The notes beneath the pieces are model-generated. The model was not told where the DNA came from. It saw only the letters and a list, made by a program, of their open reading frames with translations, and ran no database searches. Below, piece after piece: positions 11,262 to 22,196 of a DNA stretch of 64,000 nucleotides; position 1 is the first letter of the stretch, and every line of letters starts with the position of its first letter. Both the position numbers and the translations under genes were made by a program. The stretch lies in the NCBI RefSeq assembly GCF_000687475.1, contig NC_057320.1, forward strand, positions 3,782,001-3,846,000. Direction: 5' to 3'. Source of the stretch: Ustilaginoidea virens (lineage: Eukaryota > Ascomycota > Sordariomycetes > Hypocreales > Clavicipitaceae).

Positions 11262-12326
11262 GGGGGGCCTGGGGCGCTGTGGCGCGAGCCTATACGTAGC
11301 CCACCTGGGTGGCTCAACAGTGCTGCAACGGAGCTGTAAGCTGTAAGCATCCACGAATGCCAAGATTGTTATGATGCTTGGCAGGATCTGGAAATGGAAA
11401 TAAAAAAAAGACAAACAGACAAACAGACGCTCTGCCGCCTCGTTTTTACCTTTTCTCGCCCTGCCCCCGGCCCCCTGCCCCCTGCCCTCTGGCGCCCCCC
11501 CGTCTTCGTCACTGACGTCCATCGAGCGTTCAACGTAAATGTCAACGGTCACATGGAGTCAACACGCCGTCAACTGGCCTCAATGGTTGCCCTCTCCTTC
11601 GCTGCTCCCTGCCCACTCACTCACTACATGTACAGTATCAGGTCACATCTTCGGCGCCTGGCAGTTTGCCCAGCCTCTATTGACCCCCGCAATCGCCCGC
11701 AGCCAGACGCTCCGGCAACCATGCAACCCCAGCTGCCTGCTCGTGATGGTTGCAGAATTGTCATCTGCTTGCTTGTCGGTCTTTGGGCGGGCCCCCGCGA
11801 CCCCCGAGACAATACAATACCTGCTCCGACGTCCGGCCTACGTCTTGTCTGTGTCTTGTCTGCGTCTTGTCGACGTCTCGTCTTCCTAGGCTGTGCATCA
11901 CTCGGCAGCTCATGTGAGATGTGGGCGACGCCACACTTCTCGTGATGGGCGGCATATGATCCTTCCCCTCGGGCACACGACCATGGAAGCAACGGTCCGT
12001 GGCCGCTTTCGGGGGAAGGGGGGCGCCAAGCCAGGGGTCCTGAACACGTCTCTTGAACATCTCTCTTGGCTGATGTCGTATCCCCGAAAACTTGGCTCCC
12101 TACTCTACATGCCAAACCTGGCGGATTTGGGAATTTTTCCACTGCAATCAATGACCCATCATCTCCCCCACAACCTTCATGATAAATATGCTCCCCGCCC
12201 GCCGTCACTGCGGCTTCTACTGTGCGCCCAGACATGTGACGGACGTGTTGCAGCCATCAACATGCCACGCGGCAACGGCTTGAAACCCCCCATCGCCATA
12301 TGTCCGCTTAGAAACGGTGCCGCCCC
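11262..12326. other. Intergenic: hydrolase-CorA upstream region and 3' flank of the cupin gene
   Basis: 1.06 kb. A degenerate GTCTTGTCTG(T/C) direct repeat lies at about 11843-11882. Open frames on both strands here are short, repeat-derived and without domains. If the hydrolase-CorA gene has an upstream coding exon or 5' UTR intron, it would be in 11262-11560, where the frame stays open to 11552. Confidence 0.45.
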
Positions 12327-12770
12327 TTAAAATGATTCCGCTTCCCCAGTGCTGTCGATATCCTGTGCCAATTCGTAGTCTTTCACGGTTGTGCAGTGCA
12401 CCACGGCTTCGCGATAGAGTTTGTTTTCTATCGTGCAAGTGTCTCCAGGCCGAATGGGAAACGCACCGTTGGGGCCCAACTGAATGACCTTGCCCCCCGT
12501 TGTCACCTTCACCTTTCCTGATGCGACCGAGAATACTTGCATTCTGTCCTTTTGTCTGCTTGCACGATGAACCTGCCCTGGGTTGATGATGAGCACATGG
12601 AAAAAGATGTCCGGTGATATGGTAATTGGCGTCGACGATTTCAGAAACGAGCCCGAAAATGCCACATCTGCGTCGCTTCATGTCAGCCTTGGAACGGGGA
12701 CGCCTTTCCTCCACTGCGTTTATGGTTGCGCTTTCCCTGGGTGCGAACACGCAGATATATATATATATGT

Positions 12771-12806
<36 letters not shown>

Positions 12807-14373
12807 TCCACGTACTATGTGAAGAACCTTGGTTCATTATCCGTCCAGGTGCCATCTCCCACTCCTCCATCTCGCAATCTGATGACTCTGGCCGCCTGGG
12901 CTGAGCCCGCTTTGGCGGCTCGGGCAGCGGTTTCGGCATTTTGAATTTCGATCTGCTCTCCTCGTCCGCCCGCAGGCGATCTTCAACCATTTGCCGGACA
13001 CCCCTTCGGCTTGCCAGGGTTCGCTCAGGAAGTTCCGGGGCAAAAGACGATGAGGCCGGGGAGACTAGATCCGATACTATGAAATTCTCCGAATCATCCG
13101 CCACGCCTTTCAGGTAACTCGGATTACGGAGCCAGCAGTTATTCACTCTTCCCGTATTGTAAGACAGGTAGGCACAACCCACACACGTGTCCGTCTCCCA
13201 GACTCTTCCCTTGGATTTATTCGGCACGGGAGGCACCGCGATCGGCAGGTCGGACAATCGAGCAAAGGAACCGCCCTGCGATTGGGAACAAGTCCGCCGA
13301 CCAGTCAGCTCATCGCCCGTAATGTACCACAAGGCGAAAATGTAATTCGAGCGGTCCACAATGCGGCCGCCATGATGACGCATCCAGTAATCCGGCAGGT
13401 CTCTTTTTCGGGGGAGCTTCTCCGTCGCCTGCATGTCGAGTCCTACAGGTCGTCGCTGCCCTGCGTGAGTAGCTTGAGCAAGATATTCGATTGGGTTCTC
13501 AATTTCTGCCCGGTCCAGCCGCGGTATCTTTGGTGGCGGCGCCATGTTATGTCTCGTCACGCGGCCCGGTCCATGGCTCAAGCGGTCGGGGACGAGCTGC
13601 TTCTTCTGGGGACCGGCAGCACCCAGGGACGTGGTTGCTCGCCGTTTCTGTGCAGCTGCCAGGGCATTGGTAAGCTGAGTAGACAACTTTGGTTCAACAG
13701 GCGGCAGAGCATCAGCAGCTGGAGGATTCTGAGATATGACGATGCACGGTGAACCTCCTGACGGACTCTTGTACGGCCCAATCTGAGTGAAGGTCCCATC
13801 TAGATTGTCATTGATGAGGGCGTAGCAGTGGGCGCCGGTGAAGTGACTACCAAGTGAGTTCATAGAACGCAAGATACATCGGCAATGCCGGATCGGGCAG
13901 ATGAATGGAAATTCTGGGTCGCTGTGCAGTTGATATCCCGCCGGAATCAAAGCACCTCTAGTCGACTTCCAATTTCCATTATCGTCTGCAAAGGTATCAT
14001 TAGCATCGATAGCGCACACGAGAATGACGACGAAATTGGAAGAGGAAGACTCACCCGGATAAACCGAATAGGGCCGGCCGTCCGTAGCCAGTGGGATGGG
14101 GTTTCGTGGTGCTGGAGCTTTTTTGGTCATGTGCCGTGGTTTGTATGAGCCAGTCGCCTCGTTTCTCGAGGCGACATCTGGCCAGGGCGATTCAGAGGGG
14201 CCCCTCCAAGGGGCTGCTGATGAGAAATCCGATTCCGATTCCGACTTTGGCTCGGACTTTGAATCATCCTTGGGCTCTGACATAGATTCCAACTTCGATT
14301 CCGAATCCAACTCGGACTCTGACTCCGACTCCGATTCCGACTCCGACTCCGACTCTAACTGAGACTCTGACGA

Positions 14374-14417
<44 letters not shown>

Positions 14418-15279
14418 GCTGCTGCTGCTGGCTATGTCCTTGTGACATGGGCGGGATGGTTCTCACTTCGGGAGAAGGAACCACAGGCGTGGGCTGGGAT
14501 AAAGGCCCCTCTCCTATGTTCATACCTGGCGGTCTGACGACCGTCATTTTGACAACGGATCTGTTGGCTTCTGTTGTACTAGTTGTCGTCGGTGTTGGTC
14601 CCATAGTCGAAGACGGTCCAGCACCCATCGCAGCCATTGCTACAGTAGGCAGTGGAACGGGAGCTGGAGCAAAGGTTTCAAGTTAGGCATCAGCTAAGCC
14701 AAGGCTCCGGGAGGCCAGAAACTTACTCTGCACCCTTGCCATTGATGGACCTGGCGCGTTTGCATGATTTCCGTTTCCGCCTCTGCTTTCCAAAGTGCGG
14801 CTCAGCGAGCTTCTCCCATCTTCCGTTGCATCTCTCTGCATCTGTTTCTGCTGCGCCTTCCACTGGTTCTGTGACGCGAGAATGCCCAAATGCGTGGACA
14901 GTTTCTGCTTGTTGGAGACGTTCTTTGGCAGCTCCAGCTGTGCCTGTATGAGGGCCTCGCAAGACATGGCAGACATTTCGGCGCCCGCGTTGACCGAAGG
15001 GCCAGAGCGGCCAGCGGCATCAGCGGCATCAGCGGCATCAGCGGCATCAGCAATGCCGGCGGCATCAGCAACGTCCGCAGCATCAGCAGTTTCAGCAGCA
15101 TCAGCAGCAACATCGTCGTCATCCTCATCATCCTCGTCACCCGTGCTGCTACCCCATGTTTCCACCCCGCCAGACTTCCAGACTGCATCTTCAGTCAAGC
15201 CTTCGTCTTCTGCTCCGAAAGCCTGCAGCCAAAGGTCGCCTCCGTCCTGCAATGGCTGTGCCTGAGCGAATTGGGCCAT
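12327..15279 (-). CDS. C2H2/Cys-cluster protein with a C-terminal CENP-C (Mif2)-like cupin domain, 4 exons
   Basis: Exons 15279-14727, 14663-14055, 13985-12816 and 12667-12327 encode about 890 residues. Introns use GTAAGT, GTGAGT and GTACGT donors with clear branch points; intron 2 is 69 nt and stays open if unspliced. The N-terminus has an Ala-Asp repeat (about 55-100). The middle has a Gln/Glu run, then long Ser-Glu/Ser-Asp repeats. A C2H2-like finger (C-x4-C-x12-H-x4-H, about 417-440) and a second Cys cluster (about 620-671, including CVGC), similar to DUF3716, follow. Residues 777-890, after WEMAPGRIMN, form a cupin with VAFSGSFLKSSTPITI, PGQVHRA and KVTTGGK, resembling the CENP-C/Mif2 dimerisation cupin. 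No CENP-C nucleosome-binding motif is seen, so it is probably not the kinetochore protein. A role in chromatin or transcription is inference. Intron 3 holds TA and CT/GA microsatellites. Confidence 0.75.
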
Positions 15280-16110
15280 CCTCCACGCGCATGGGGTGAC
15301 GATTCCAGCCCCTTTTCTTGCCTTGACTAGAAGTCTTGTCGGTGAGCAAAACAACCAGGTCCTTGTTTGATACGAGTTTCTTGGCGACGACGAGATGCCA
15401 TCTGCACCAAGCTCGCGAGCGTGTGGCGAAGGGGAGGGGGGGAGGGGGGGAGGTGGCTCCGAATCGCTATTGCCGCGTGAGCTGCCGCGTGAGCTCAAGC
15501 AAGACGCATGAGCCCCAGCCTCTATTTCGTTCCGTCTGGTATCAGTTCGGTTGCGGGAAAGAATGAGGAAGGTTCAATTGCGGTGCTCGCTTGCTCTTGG
15601 TCTCTGCGCAAAGAGGAGGCCATTAACCGTAGGCAGAGGCAGAGACAGAGGCAGAGGCAGAGACAGAGGCAGAGGCAGAGGCAGAGGCAGAGGCAGAAGG
15701 GGGAAGAAAGTAAAAAGACGTCAATCTGGTCCGACGCGCTCAACGCGTTAACAGACCCGCTTGCGATGCTATGTACCCCTGTAGATATGTTTGAACCCCC
15801 ATGCGGCAAACATGCGGAGTTACTTATCAAGCTGCAAACCAGATAAGGTTCAGCCATTGCGGCAGCCAACAAGTGCACATGCAACTACTAATCTGCCTAA
15901 TGCACCACCAGACTTTGTGCAATTGACTCTTGATCGAATACCTAGCGCCTGCCAGCTGCAAATGTGCAGTCGTCTTGGCATGTTTTCGATTGGATGATTC
16001 CAGCCATTCCGCAGTCATCTCGGCGGTCCCATCCCGGAATCCTCATGTTCATCTGCCAAGGACTTGTATCGTACAATGAATTCCACATCTTGACCAGAGC
16101 AAAACGACCA
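15280..16110. other. Intergenic region between the cupin gene and bL27m
   Basis: About 830 bp: upstream region of the cupin gene and 3' flank of bL27m. The AGGCAG hexamer repeat at 15632-15699 is its only clear structure. A minus-strand frame extends upstream of the cupin start to 15498, but the ATG at 15279 gives the more protein-like N-terminus. Confidence 0.5.
15632..15699. repeat. Hexamer tandem repeat (AGGCAG)n
   Basis: About eleven imperfect copies of AGGCAG/AGACAG on the plus strand. It is purine-only apart from the C, so one strand is strongly purine-rich. Length variation between strains would be expected. Confidence 0.9.
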
Positions 16111-17008
16111 CTATTTGCTATTCTTGGCCGCCTTCTTGGCTGCCTTCTTGGCCGCCTTTTTACTAATCGCCTTGACGGCCTTGACCTCGCCGCCCTCCGC
16201 CCGAGCCGTCTCCGCCTTACGCTGGCCCTCCAGCTCTCTCTCGCGTCGCCACCTCCTGTTTCTAAACCACTGCTTCCGCGTCCTGAACTTCTTTGTCCGC
16301 AACCCTGTCGTCTTCACCAGCCGGCCAATGCGCCAGTTTTCCTCGCGGTAGCTGTAATCAGGCTGCAATTTGAGGATCCTGACCGGCTCACCCGGCTCAA
16401 CTCGCCTGACCTGAAAGGGAATGCCCGACGGTGAGAGAGCGGGCTTCTCGGCAGCTGGGGCTATAGGAAACGCAGTCATGTTGAGGCGGCGCTTTCGTTC
16501 CGCGTGCTGCGGATAGGGCAGCGTGTCGGCCTTGTCGAACACGACGCCAATGTATTTGCGGTCGGGGTGGCGCGCAGGGTCGCGGTAGTACTTGACGTAG
16601 CCTGTCGCCATGGAGTGGATGGTGTGGTCTCTTCCCATGATGCAGTTCTCGCCGGGCCACCAGTGCGTTCCCCGCTGTTTGTAGATGATGTTGCCGGGGA
16701 TCACGTATTGATCTGTCCCCGTGTCAGCAGCAGAATCCTTCCTGGCCCTCGATTGTGCCGCGAGCAGCGTGCGAGAGAAAAAAAAACGTACCTCCGGTTC
16801 GCTTGGCACCTAACTTCTTGGGAATGCCTCTCTTGCTCTTCTTCTTGTATGCTCCCTGCGCCTTGACAGAGGCATGTCGTCGTCCCAAGGCAACAGCGGC
16901 ATTGGCCAGCTGCACCGTTCGGGGAGCTGTCTTGTTGTTGACGGTCGGTCGAACGATGCAGCTGATTGCAGCAGCCAGCAAGGGTCGCTGCATCGTGAGG
17001 AACCGCAT
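16111..17008 (-). CDS. MRP7: Mitochondrial ribosomal protein bL27m (MRP7 type), 2 exons
   Basis: Large-subunit protein near the peptidyl-transferase centre of the mitochondrial ribosome. Exons 17008-16792 and 16712-16111 encode 272 residues. The N-terminus (MRFLTMQRPLLAAAISCIVR) is a typical mitochondrial presequence. The bL27 core follows: RRHASVKAQGAYKKKSKR, KKLGAKRTGDQYVIPG (rebuilt across the intron), then IIYKQRGTHWWPG and GRDHTIHSMATGYVKYY. The intron is GTACGT...ACAG, phase 1, with branch GCTGACAC. The C-terminal extension, far longer than bacterial L27, is usual for fungal members and ends in Lys/Ala repeats (KKAAKKAAKKAAKNSK). An internal Met six codons downstream is an alternative start. 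Confidence 0.93.
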
Positions 17009-17350
17009 TGTGTCGGCGGGACTTGATCGGGATGTCTGCGAGAATTATTATCAAAAGCTCTGGGCGGCCCCCCCCCCCCCCCCAAGTGGTTGATCAATTC
17101 ATTCAGCGGCAAGTTTTGTGCTGAGTCATCAGCGCCGAGTTGCTGCTCCCTTGCAACCTCCGAGGCTCCGCCCAGGAAACAACAAGGTGGCTTTATCGAT
17201 AAGCCCGCCAAGGACAGCTAAGAGGCAACGAATTGCCGCCCGCCTGCCTGCCTGCGCTGCCACCTTGCTTCTTCACCACGACCGCTCCCACCAGTTGCTG
17301 GCGAAATCTCTTGAATCGCAAAAAGCCCTTCCGTCATTCGTCCGAGCAAT
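17009..17350. promoter_or_regulatory. Divergent promoter region between bL27m and LCL2
   Basis: 342 bp separate two genes transcribed away from each other, so both promoters and 5' UTRs must share this space. A 16-base C run lies at 17068-17083. I see no clear TATA element. Confidence 0.5.
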
Positions 17351-17830
17351 ATGCAGTTGCTGCTTGTGTTCTTCTCGCTTCTCTCCGCGGCAGCCGCCCA
17401 GTTCGGCTTCTTCGAGCACATGTTCGGCGGCCACAACGGAGGTCACGAGCACCAACAGCATCAGCAACGAAACAACCCCAGCGACGCCTCGTTTTACAAG
17501 GCGCAGTACACGCAATGCAAGTTCCTTGCCTTCTCACGTCTCTTCTACATTGATACGCGCTTTGTATTCCCATCTTCCTGCGCTCGTATTGCAGTTTCTA
17601 GCTGGGCGGCATGCTGACACCCCTCCCCGCCTCCAGCCGTTTGCGACAACTACCTCTGTCCCGACTCCCTCGCCTGTGTCCACTTCCCTCACCACTGTCC
17701 CTGCGCATGGGATGCGAACGAAGAAAAATTCGAGCTGGGCGACGGCAAGCGCATCTGCATCTCCAAGGGGGGGTTTAAGCCTGGGGAGGCTGCGCGAAAG
17801 GTTGAGTTGGCTAGAAAGGGATTGTTATAA
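17351..17830 (+). CDS. LCL2: LCL2 (long chronological lifespan protein 2) family, secreted/ER protein, 2 exons
   Basis: Small Cys-rich protein of the fungal LCL2 family, linked in yeast to chronological lifespan and ER function. Exons 17351-17516 and 17637-17830 encode 119 residues, the usual family length. The first 18 or so residues ([17 protein letters not shown]) are a signal peptide, followed by [10 protein letters not shown]. The Cys-rich core is [20 protein letters not shown], then CAW, and the conserved C-terminus is [15 protein letters not shown]. The intron is best read as a GC-AG intron: GCAAGT donor at 17517, branch ATGCTGACAC, acceptor CCAG at 17633-17636, phase 1. No GT donor nearby gives the conserved junction. 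It shares a divergent promoter with bL27m. Confidence 0.92.
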
Positions 17831-18389
17831 CGAGACTCTTTTTCACGCAGAAGATCATGGTAGAGAGACACCAGGATAGAATATGAAATAAAGTCCCTAA
17901 TTCTCTAACGGAAACTTTTTGCGGCTCCTGCTCACATGTTGAATTTCAGGTCCCTTTTGTTGAAGGGGGCACTTTACTTCATCAGTAACAAGAGAGTGGC
18001 TGGCTAATGTAGAAGCTACTTCACATTACCGGGAATTAACAGGCAGCATGTTTCACATGGAGCGACTGTACAAGCCTTCACTCGTGTAAGAAACCTTTGA
18101 TTCAGCCAAACATGGCAATCGTGACTGTGACTGTGACAATCAAAACACATCCGATGGACATGGTTGTACCCATCGAAACAACAAATTCACGAAGCCTCTC
18201 CAAGCCCTGGTTGAGCCCATACCCACTATACAATGAAGTAGAAATACAACGCCGCAGTGATTATCAGTCGGTAATCACCTTAACATAACATCAGAGGGAA
18301 AAACACCAAAACAACAAAGAAGGAAACAAGGCACGAAGGAAAGAAGGAGAAAAAGGCAGCCCGGCACAGATGAGGAGGTCAAACAAACT
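17831..18389. other. Convergent intergenic region downstream of LCL2
   Basis: About 560 bp, A/T-richer than its neighbours and without a supportable gene. It presumably holds the LCL2 3' UTR and the 3' end of the transcript covering 18390-20056. Confidence 0.5.
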
Positions 18390-19103
18390 TCAGGTGTTCC
18401 TTATCCCTAGACCAAAAAAGAAACTTCTTCGTGCTGGGGAGGATTCCGCCACCGTGGGAGGGGGGATAGTCTGCGTTCCAGCATCCACCATGACAACCCG
18501 ACGTCTGATCACTATCGGAAAGTGAAGCAGGGCGTGGACAATCTTCTTCCGAGAAAGAATGCTGCGTTTTCGCCTTGGCGGCCCAGAAGAGCGAGTAGGA
18601 GGGATAATAGCCACTTTGGGTAGTCGAGGCTCCACAGTTGCCGTTTCCTTGTCGAAAGAAGTGAGGCTTCGCAGTGATGACAGAGACAGCAGGCTCAGTC
18701 CGGCCGGCGAACCAGGTTCCGGGATTGGGGGGGGTCTGGTGGGTGGTTGAACGGCCGCGGATTCCTCAAACCGGCGACGGCTGAAAGAAGTCAGGCTACG
18801 CAAGGACGAGAATGATATGCCACGCAAAAGATTTGGAGAACCCGGCGGTGCATTGGGCAACGGCGGCGACGCTCCGTCCTGGTTCGGATGCTGGCCATCT
18901 GGTGCTTGGCCACGGAAGGAAACATAGGAGCTCAATGATTGAAGCGACATCCAGCTTAGGCTCGGTGCGGATGCAGAAAAGATGGGCAACAATCCCCCGG
19001 GAGCAGCAGCAGCTTCGCTCTTGTCCTCGACAATAACATTGTCAAGCCTCTTGGAATTTCTCCTCCTCCCCCGTCTCAGCCGTCTCCGTCTAAGATGAGC
19101 CAT
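18390..19103 (-). CDS. Possible 237-residue protein overlapping the Glc8 stop codon
   Basis: An ATG at 19103-19101 opens a frame that overlaps the last 14 bases of the Glc8 coding region in a different frame and continues to a stop at 18390. The N-terminus is very basic (MAHLRRRRLRRGRRR). The middle contains three related segments, LSSYVSF, FSSLRSLTSF and LSSLRSLTSF, separated by Pro-rich linkers. The internal repeat and Ser/Leu pattern look coding rather than random. It could be a separate gene, the second cistron of one transcript, an alternative 3' exon of glc8, or simply the glc8 3' UTR. I recognise no family. Confidence 0.4.
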   Translation of the reverse strand: MAHLRRRRLRRGRRRNSKRLDNVIVEDKSEAAAAPGGLLPIFSASAPSLSWMSLQSLSSYVSFRGQAPDGQHPNQDGASPPLPNAPPGSPNLLRGISFSSLRSLTSFSRRRFEESAAVQPPTRPPPIPEPGSPAGLSLLSLSSLRSLTSFDKETATVEPRLPKVAIIPPTRSSGPPRRKRSILSRKKIVHALLHFPIVIRRRVVMVDAGTQTIPPPTVAESSPARRSFFFGLGIRNT

Positions 19104-20056
19104 TCGGCAGTGAAGGCACTGGGGGCATCTCCTGCTCGTCGTCTTCGTCGTCCGGGATGGATTCCGGGGTGCCAAGCAGCTGCGCGACGTTGTGCATGTC
19201 GTAGTGTTTCTTGCGGGCGACTTCGAACTGGTGGTGTTTTTCGCGTTCCTCTGGTGAGAGGCCCACCATCTGGTCTTCGGCGGAGGGGGCGACACTTTGA
19301 TCATCCACATGAACCGTCTTTTCGGAGGGTTGGCGCGCATTTCCCGGAAGGCCTGTTTCTGTAATTTCTTCCTCCGGATCGCCCAGGCTAAGACCCGGTA
19401 TGTCGTCTTCGCCGCGCGCGCCTGAAGCTTTACTGACAGAACCACCAGCCGCCAGATAATCCTCGTCGTCGGATGGGTCCTCGGACGGGTCGTAGTGTTT
19501 CGCATAGGGAGTCTTGGGTTCGGTGATCTTCATAGTAGAGGTACGCTCCTGCTCCGTCAGATACAAGTTCGCCTCATCCCACTTGAGGCGTTGCGATCCT
19601 TCTTGGTTGTCGGGATCGTGGGTGGAAGAGCGGCGTGAGCCGGGAGGTCTGTTTGCCGAAGACGAGGATCGACGATGGCCGGCATTGATTTTGGTGTTGG
19701 CTAGGGTAACTTCCTTTCCGGACATGGACCGTTCACGGGCCTGGCGAGGAGATGCTGTTGATACTGGGGGTGGTGAAGTATGCGACGTGCTGTGTTTGAG
19801 AATGCCTGGAGACGACTTTTCGTCAGTGTCGTGCGCTTGGCAATAACCTTTGTCTTTCTTTTCTGTTCTTTCCTTTCTTTTCCTCTCTTTTCCTTTCTTT
19901 CTTTTTTTGGTAAAGCGGAGCAAAGATGAGGTTGCGAGATTCAACCTGGTTCGCCTTGGCAACGGCAAAGATTCCAGTAGGATACATACCCTTGGGTCGT
20001 TTCGCAACATGTCCCGGAGGGGAATGAACTGGTGACCGATCTACGGTAGAGGCCAT
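19090..20056 (-). CDS. GLC8: Protein phosphatase 1 regulator, inhibitor-2/Glc8 family, 2 exons
   Basis: Inhibitor-2 proteins bind protein phosphatase 1 (Glc7 in yeast); Glc8 activates it after phosphorylation. Exons 20056-19990 and 19805-19090 encode 260 residues. Splicing (GTATGT donor, CCAG acceptor, phase 1) creates the conserved KGILK motif at about residues 22-26. The second hallmark, KWDEANLYLTEQER, is followed by MKITEPKTPY, which holds the PxTPY site that is phosphorylated in the family. The third, HHQFEVARKKHYDM, matches the helical PP1-binding segment. The rest is acidic and probably disordered. The intron contains a long pyrimidine tract (TTTCTTTTCC type on the plus strand). An upstream TTG-ACC is not a start; ATG at 20056 is. 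Confidence 0.92.
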
Positions 20057-20647
20057 GGTCAAGGATGCTTTAGTAGTTTGAAGCGGAATGGGTGTTTCGG
20101 ATGGTCCCAGACGATGCGACTAGACTTTGGAAATAGAGCAGATGAAGACGGAGGCAATTCGTCACAGGTTCGAGTCTGGTGGTCGCTGCCCAAGTCAGGC
20201 TGGCAGGTTATAGGCCACAAGACTAAGATGTGGTGTGGGGCGTCCAAGAAGCACGAGGGGGGGGGGGGCTTTGACGATGGAGCGCTCGGCGGAGGAGTAG
20301 AACCTGGGCCCCCGTGATACGTCGTTGGTGAACCAGGGTGGTCGAGAACGGATGCCGGTTGGGTAGTCGCTGGCTTTTGGGGTTTGCGAGGCAAGAGAGG
20401 TTTCTGCTGGCGTATCTAGATTCTGATAATGCAGGCAGGAGCAATCCGGCAAGCCTGGTGACGCATCGGTTGTTGTCGGGGGCTGGAAAACAAGGCACAC
20501 GACGTTGATGTCAGCGGATTGGGGAGGCGGGGCACTCAAATGGGGAGTTGGGTCGCTGGTGGGGGGGGGGGGGGGTTGTGAATGTGATTTGACAGGTTCG
20601 TCGTCTAGCCAGAGTGGGAAGGGAGTTGCCCGCCCATTCCTGCCAAG

Positions 20648-20773
20648 TCTTTTTATGCCAGTCTTTTTATGCCAGTCTTTTAATGCCAGTCTTTTTATGC
20701 CAGTCTTTTTATGCCAGTCTTTTTATGCCAGTCTTTTTATGCCAGTCTTTTTATGCTGCCCTTTTTATGCTCG
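20648..20773. repeat. 14-bp tandem repeat (TCTTTTTATGCCAG), about 9 copies
   Basis: Units start at 20648, 20662, 20676, 20690, 20704, 20718, 20732, 20746 and 20760. The first seven are near-perfect, with one T-to-A change in the third; the last two are degenerate. Confidence 0.95.
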
Positions 20774-20859
20774 CCTGCTTTCTGGTCTGTGAATGCTGGT
20801 CTTGTCCAATACTGGCCATTATTTGTTCGTCCAGATGGAAAGGATCAACAAATCGAATC

Positions 20860-20906
20860 GAGACGAGACGAGACGAGACGAGACGAAACGAGACGAAACG
20901 AGACGA
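20860..20906. repeat. GAGAC/GAAAC pentamer array
   Basis: About nine GAGAC-type pentamers, the last ones alternating with GAAAC. A shorter array of the same motif occurs at 61731-61747. Confidence 0.9.
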
Positions 20907-22196
20907 AAAATCCCTCTCCACGTTCGCAACCAGTACCTGCATTCTTTTTTTGCGCAAGAGGTGCAAACCAGTGCTGTCCACCGCATTTGTCGCCGGCGTG
21001 CCGTACCGTGTGCAACCGTGATGCACTTTGGCCGGCGGCATCCTGACTTGGGTAGCAAGGCGTCAAGCCAAAGTCACGTCAAGCCGCACACGGGCAGGTG
21101 GTTGCGCCCGCAGACCGGGAACGAGATCGAGATCTGGATCGTGTGTTTCTCTGCCGACCCACGCACGGGGCCGCATTATCTTTTGCAGAATCCGCGAGGA
21201 CGAAGCCAGCTTACCTACCTACCTACCTACCTACCTCATGCAACGGGGGGCCAGGGGCAACGGACGGCTTGATGCAGCGCAGCGCCTCCACGTACGCCGG
21301 CTGGTGCGCCGTGTTGCACGCAGGATGGACCCGTCCGGAGTACGTACGCTGTACGTGCTCCGTTGGGGAGATAATCTGAGTCAATCTGCTGGGTCAAGTC
21401 TGGTCAACTTTGACCTCGTGGTGGCCACCCCCAAGACAACCCGAGCAATCGCAAACACGGCGACGATATGTATGTGACCTCAGTTCCTTGATTTACGAAA
21501 CAAGCCAACCTCTTGCCGCTGTCCAAATCAACGCCTGGCCCCTTCTTGGCGACGAGCATCCCCACAGCCCCCCGGGCCCCAGGTTATACTCCGTACCCCG
21601 TACTGCACTGCGCGCCTTTCTTTCCCCCTGCACTGTGGTGGTACAGTACATATAAGACATGACCGGGCGCTTTTCCAGCCAAAGGGCCAAGGCGTCACTT
21701 ATATTTTTAAACCCCAGCACGTCCGAATGCCGGTCGATGCTACGGGCCGGAATCTGGGATGCAATCCGAGGCCCGTCATCTGAGACAACGCCAAGCCTGG
21801 TCTCCGCATAACCCTCAAATTAGACACCCATTGCCATGTCCATCTTGCCATCGAGCAGCAGTGAATGATGGAAGCGAGTCGTTGCGGGGAAACCATTAAA
21901 TTTCGTATCTGGAGGCCGACGGCACATGACATGGCCTGACCGTCTACGCGCTTGGGCTTACCTTGACTATCTAGTTCCAACAAGATACACTTGAGGGAGC
22001 AATATCTCGCATTGACGTGACGCACTTCAAGCCAAGCGTTACTCTCCAATATCCTTTCCAACACCCCATTTTTGGCCTTTCGTCGGCGAGGTGTTGCACC
22101 GACTCTGCGCCGTCGCGCAACCGCTCTTGCAGTAACACGACATACTATCCACACGACACCATCATTCATGACGAACCTTCCCGGTTCCTCCTCATG

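Larger units (their letters stand above)
20057..22196. other. 2.1-kb intergenic region rich in simple repeats
   Basis: Lies upstream of glc8 and downstream of the ENA ATPase gene, with no supportable gene. It holds G runs near 20260 and 20561, the 14-bp tandem array at 20648-20773, the GAGAC array at 20860-20906 and a CTAC tetramer run at about 21213-21236. The longest open frames here are translations of these repeats. Confidence 0.55.

Noticed and set aside
11624..12235. 203-codon minus-strand frame between two genes
   Set aside because: No domain, covers a GTCTTGTCTG-type repeat, and alternative frames over the same DNA are equally open.
20505..21021. Plus-strand open frames with repeated FLCQSFYASLFMPV-like peptides
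   Set aside because: They are direct translations of the 14-bp tandem repeat; a 14-bp unit shifts frame and gives the apparent peptide repeat.
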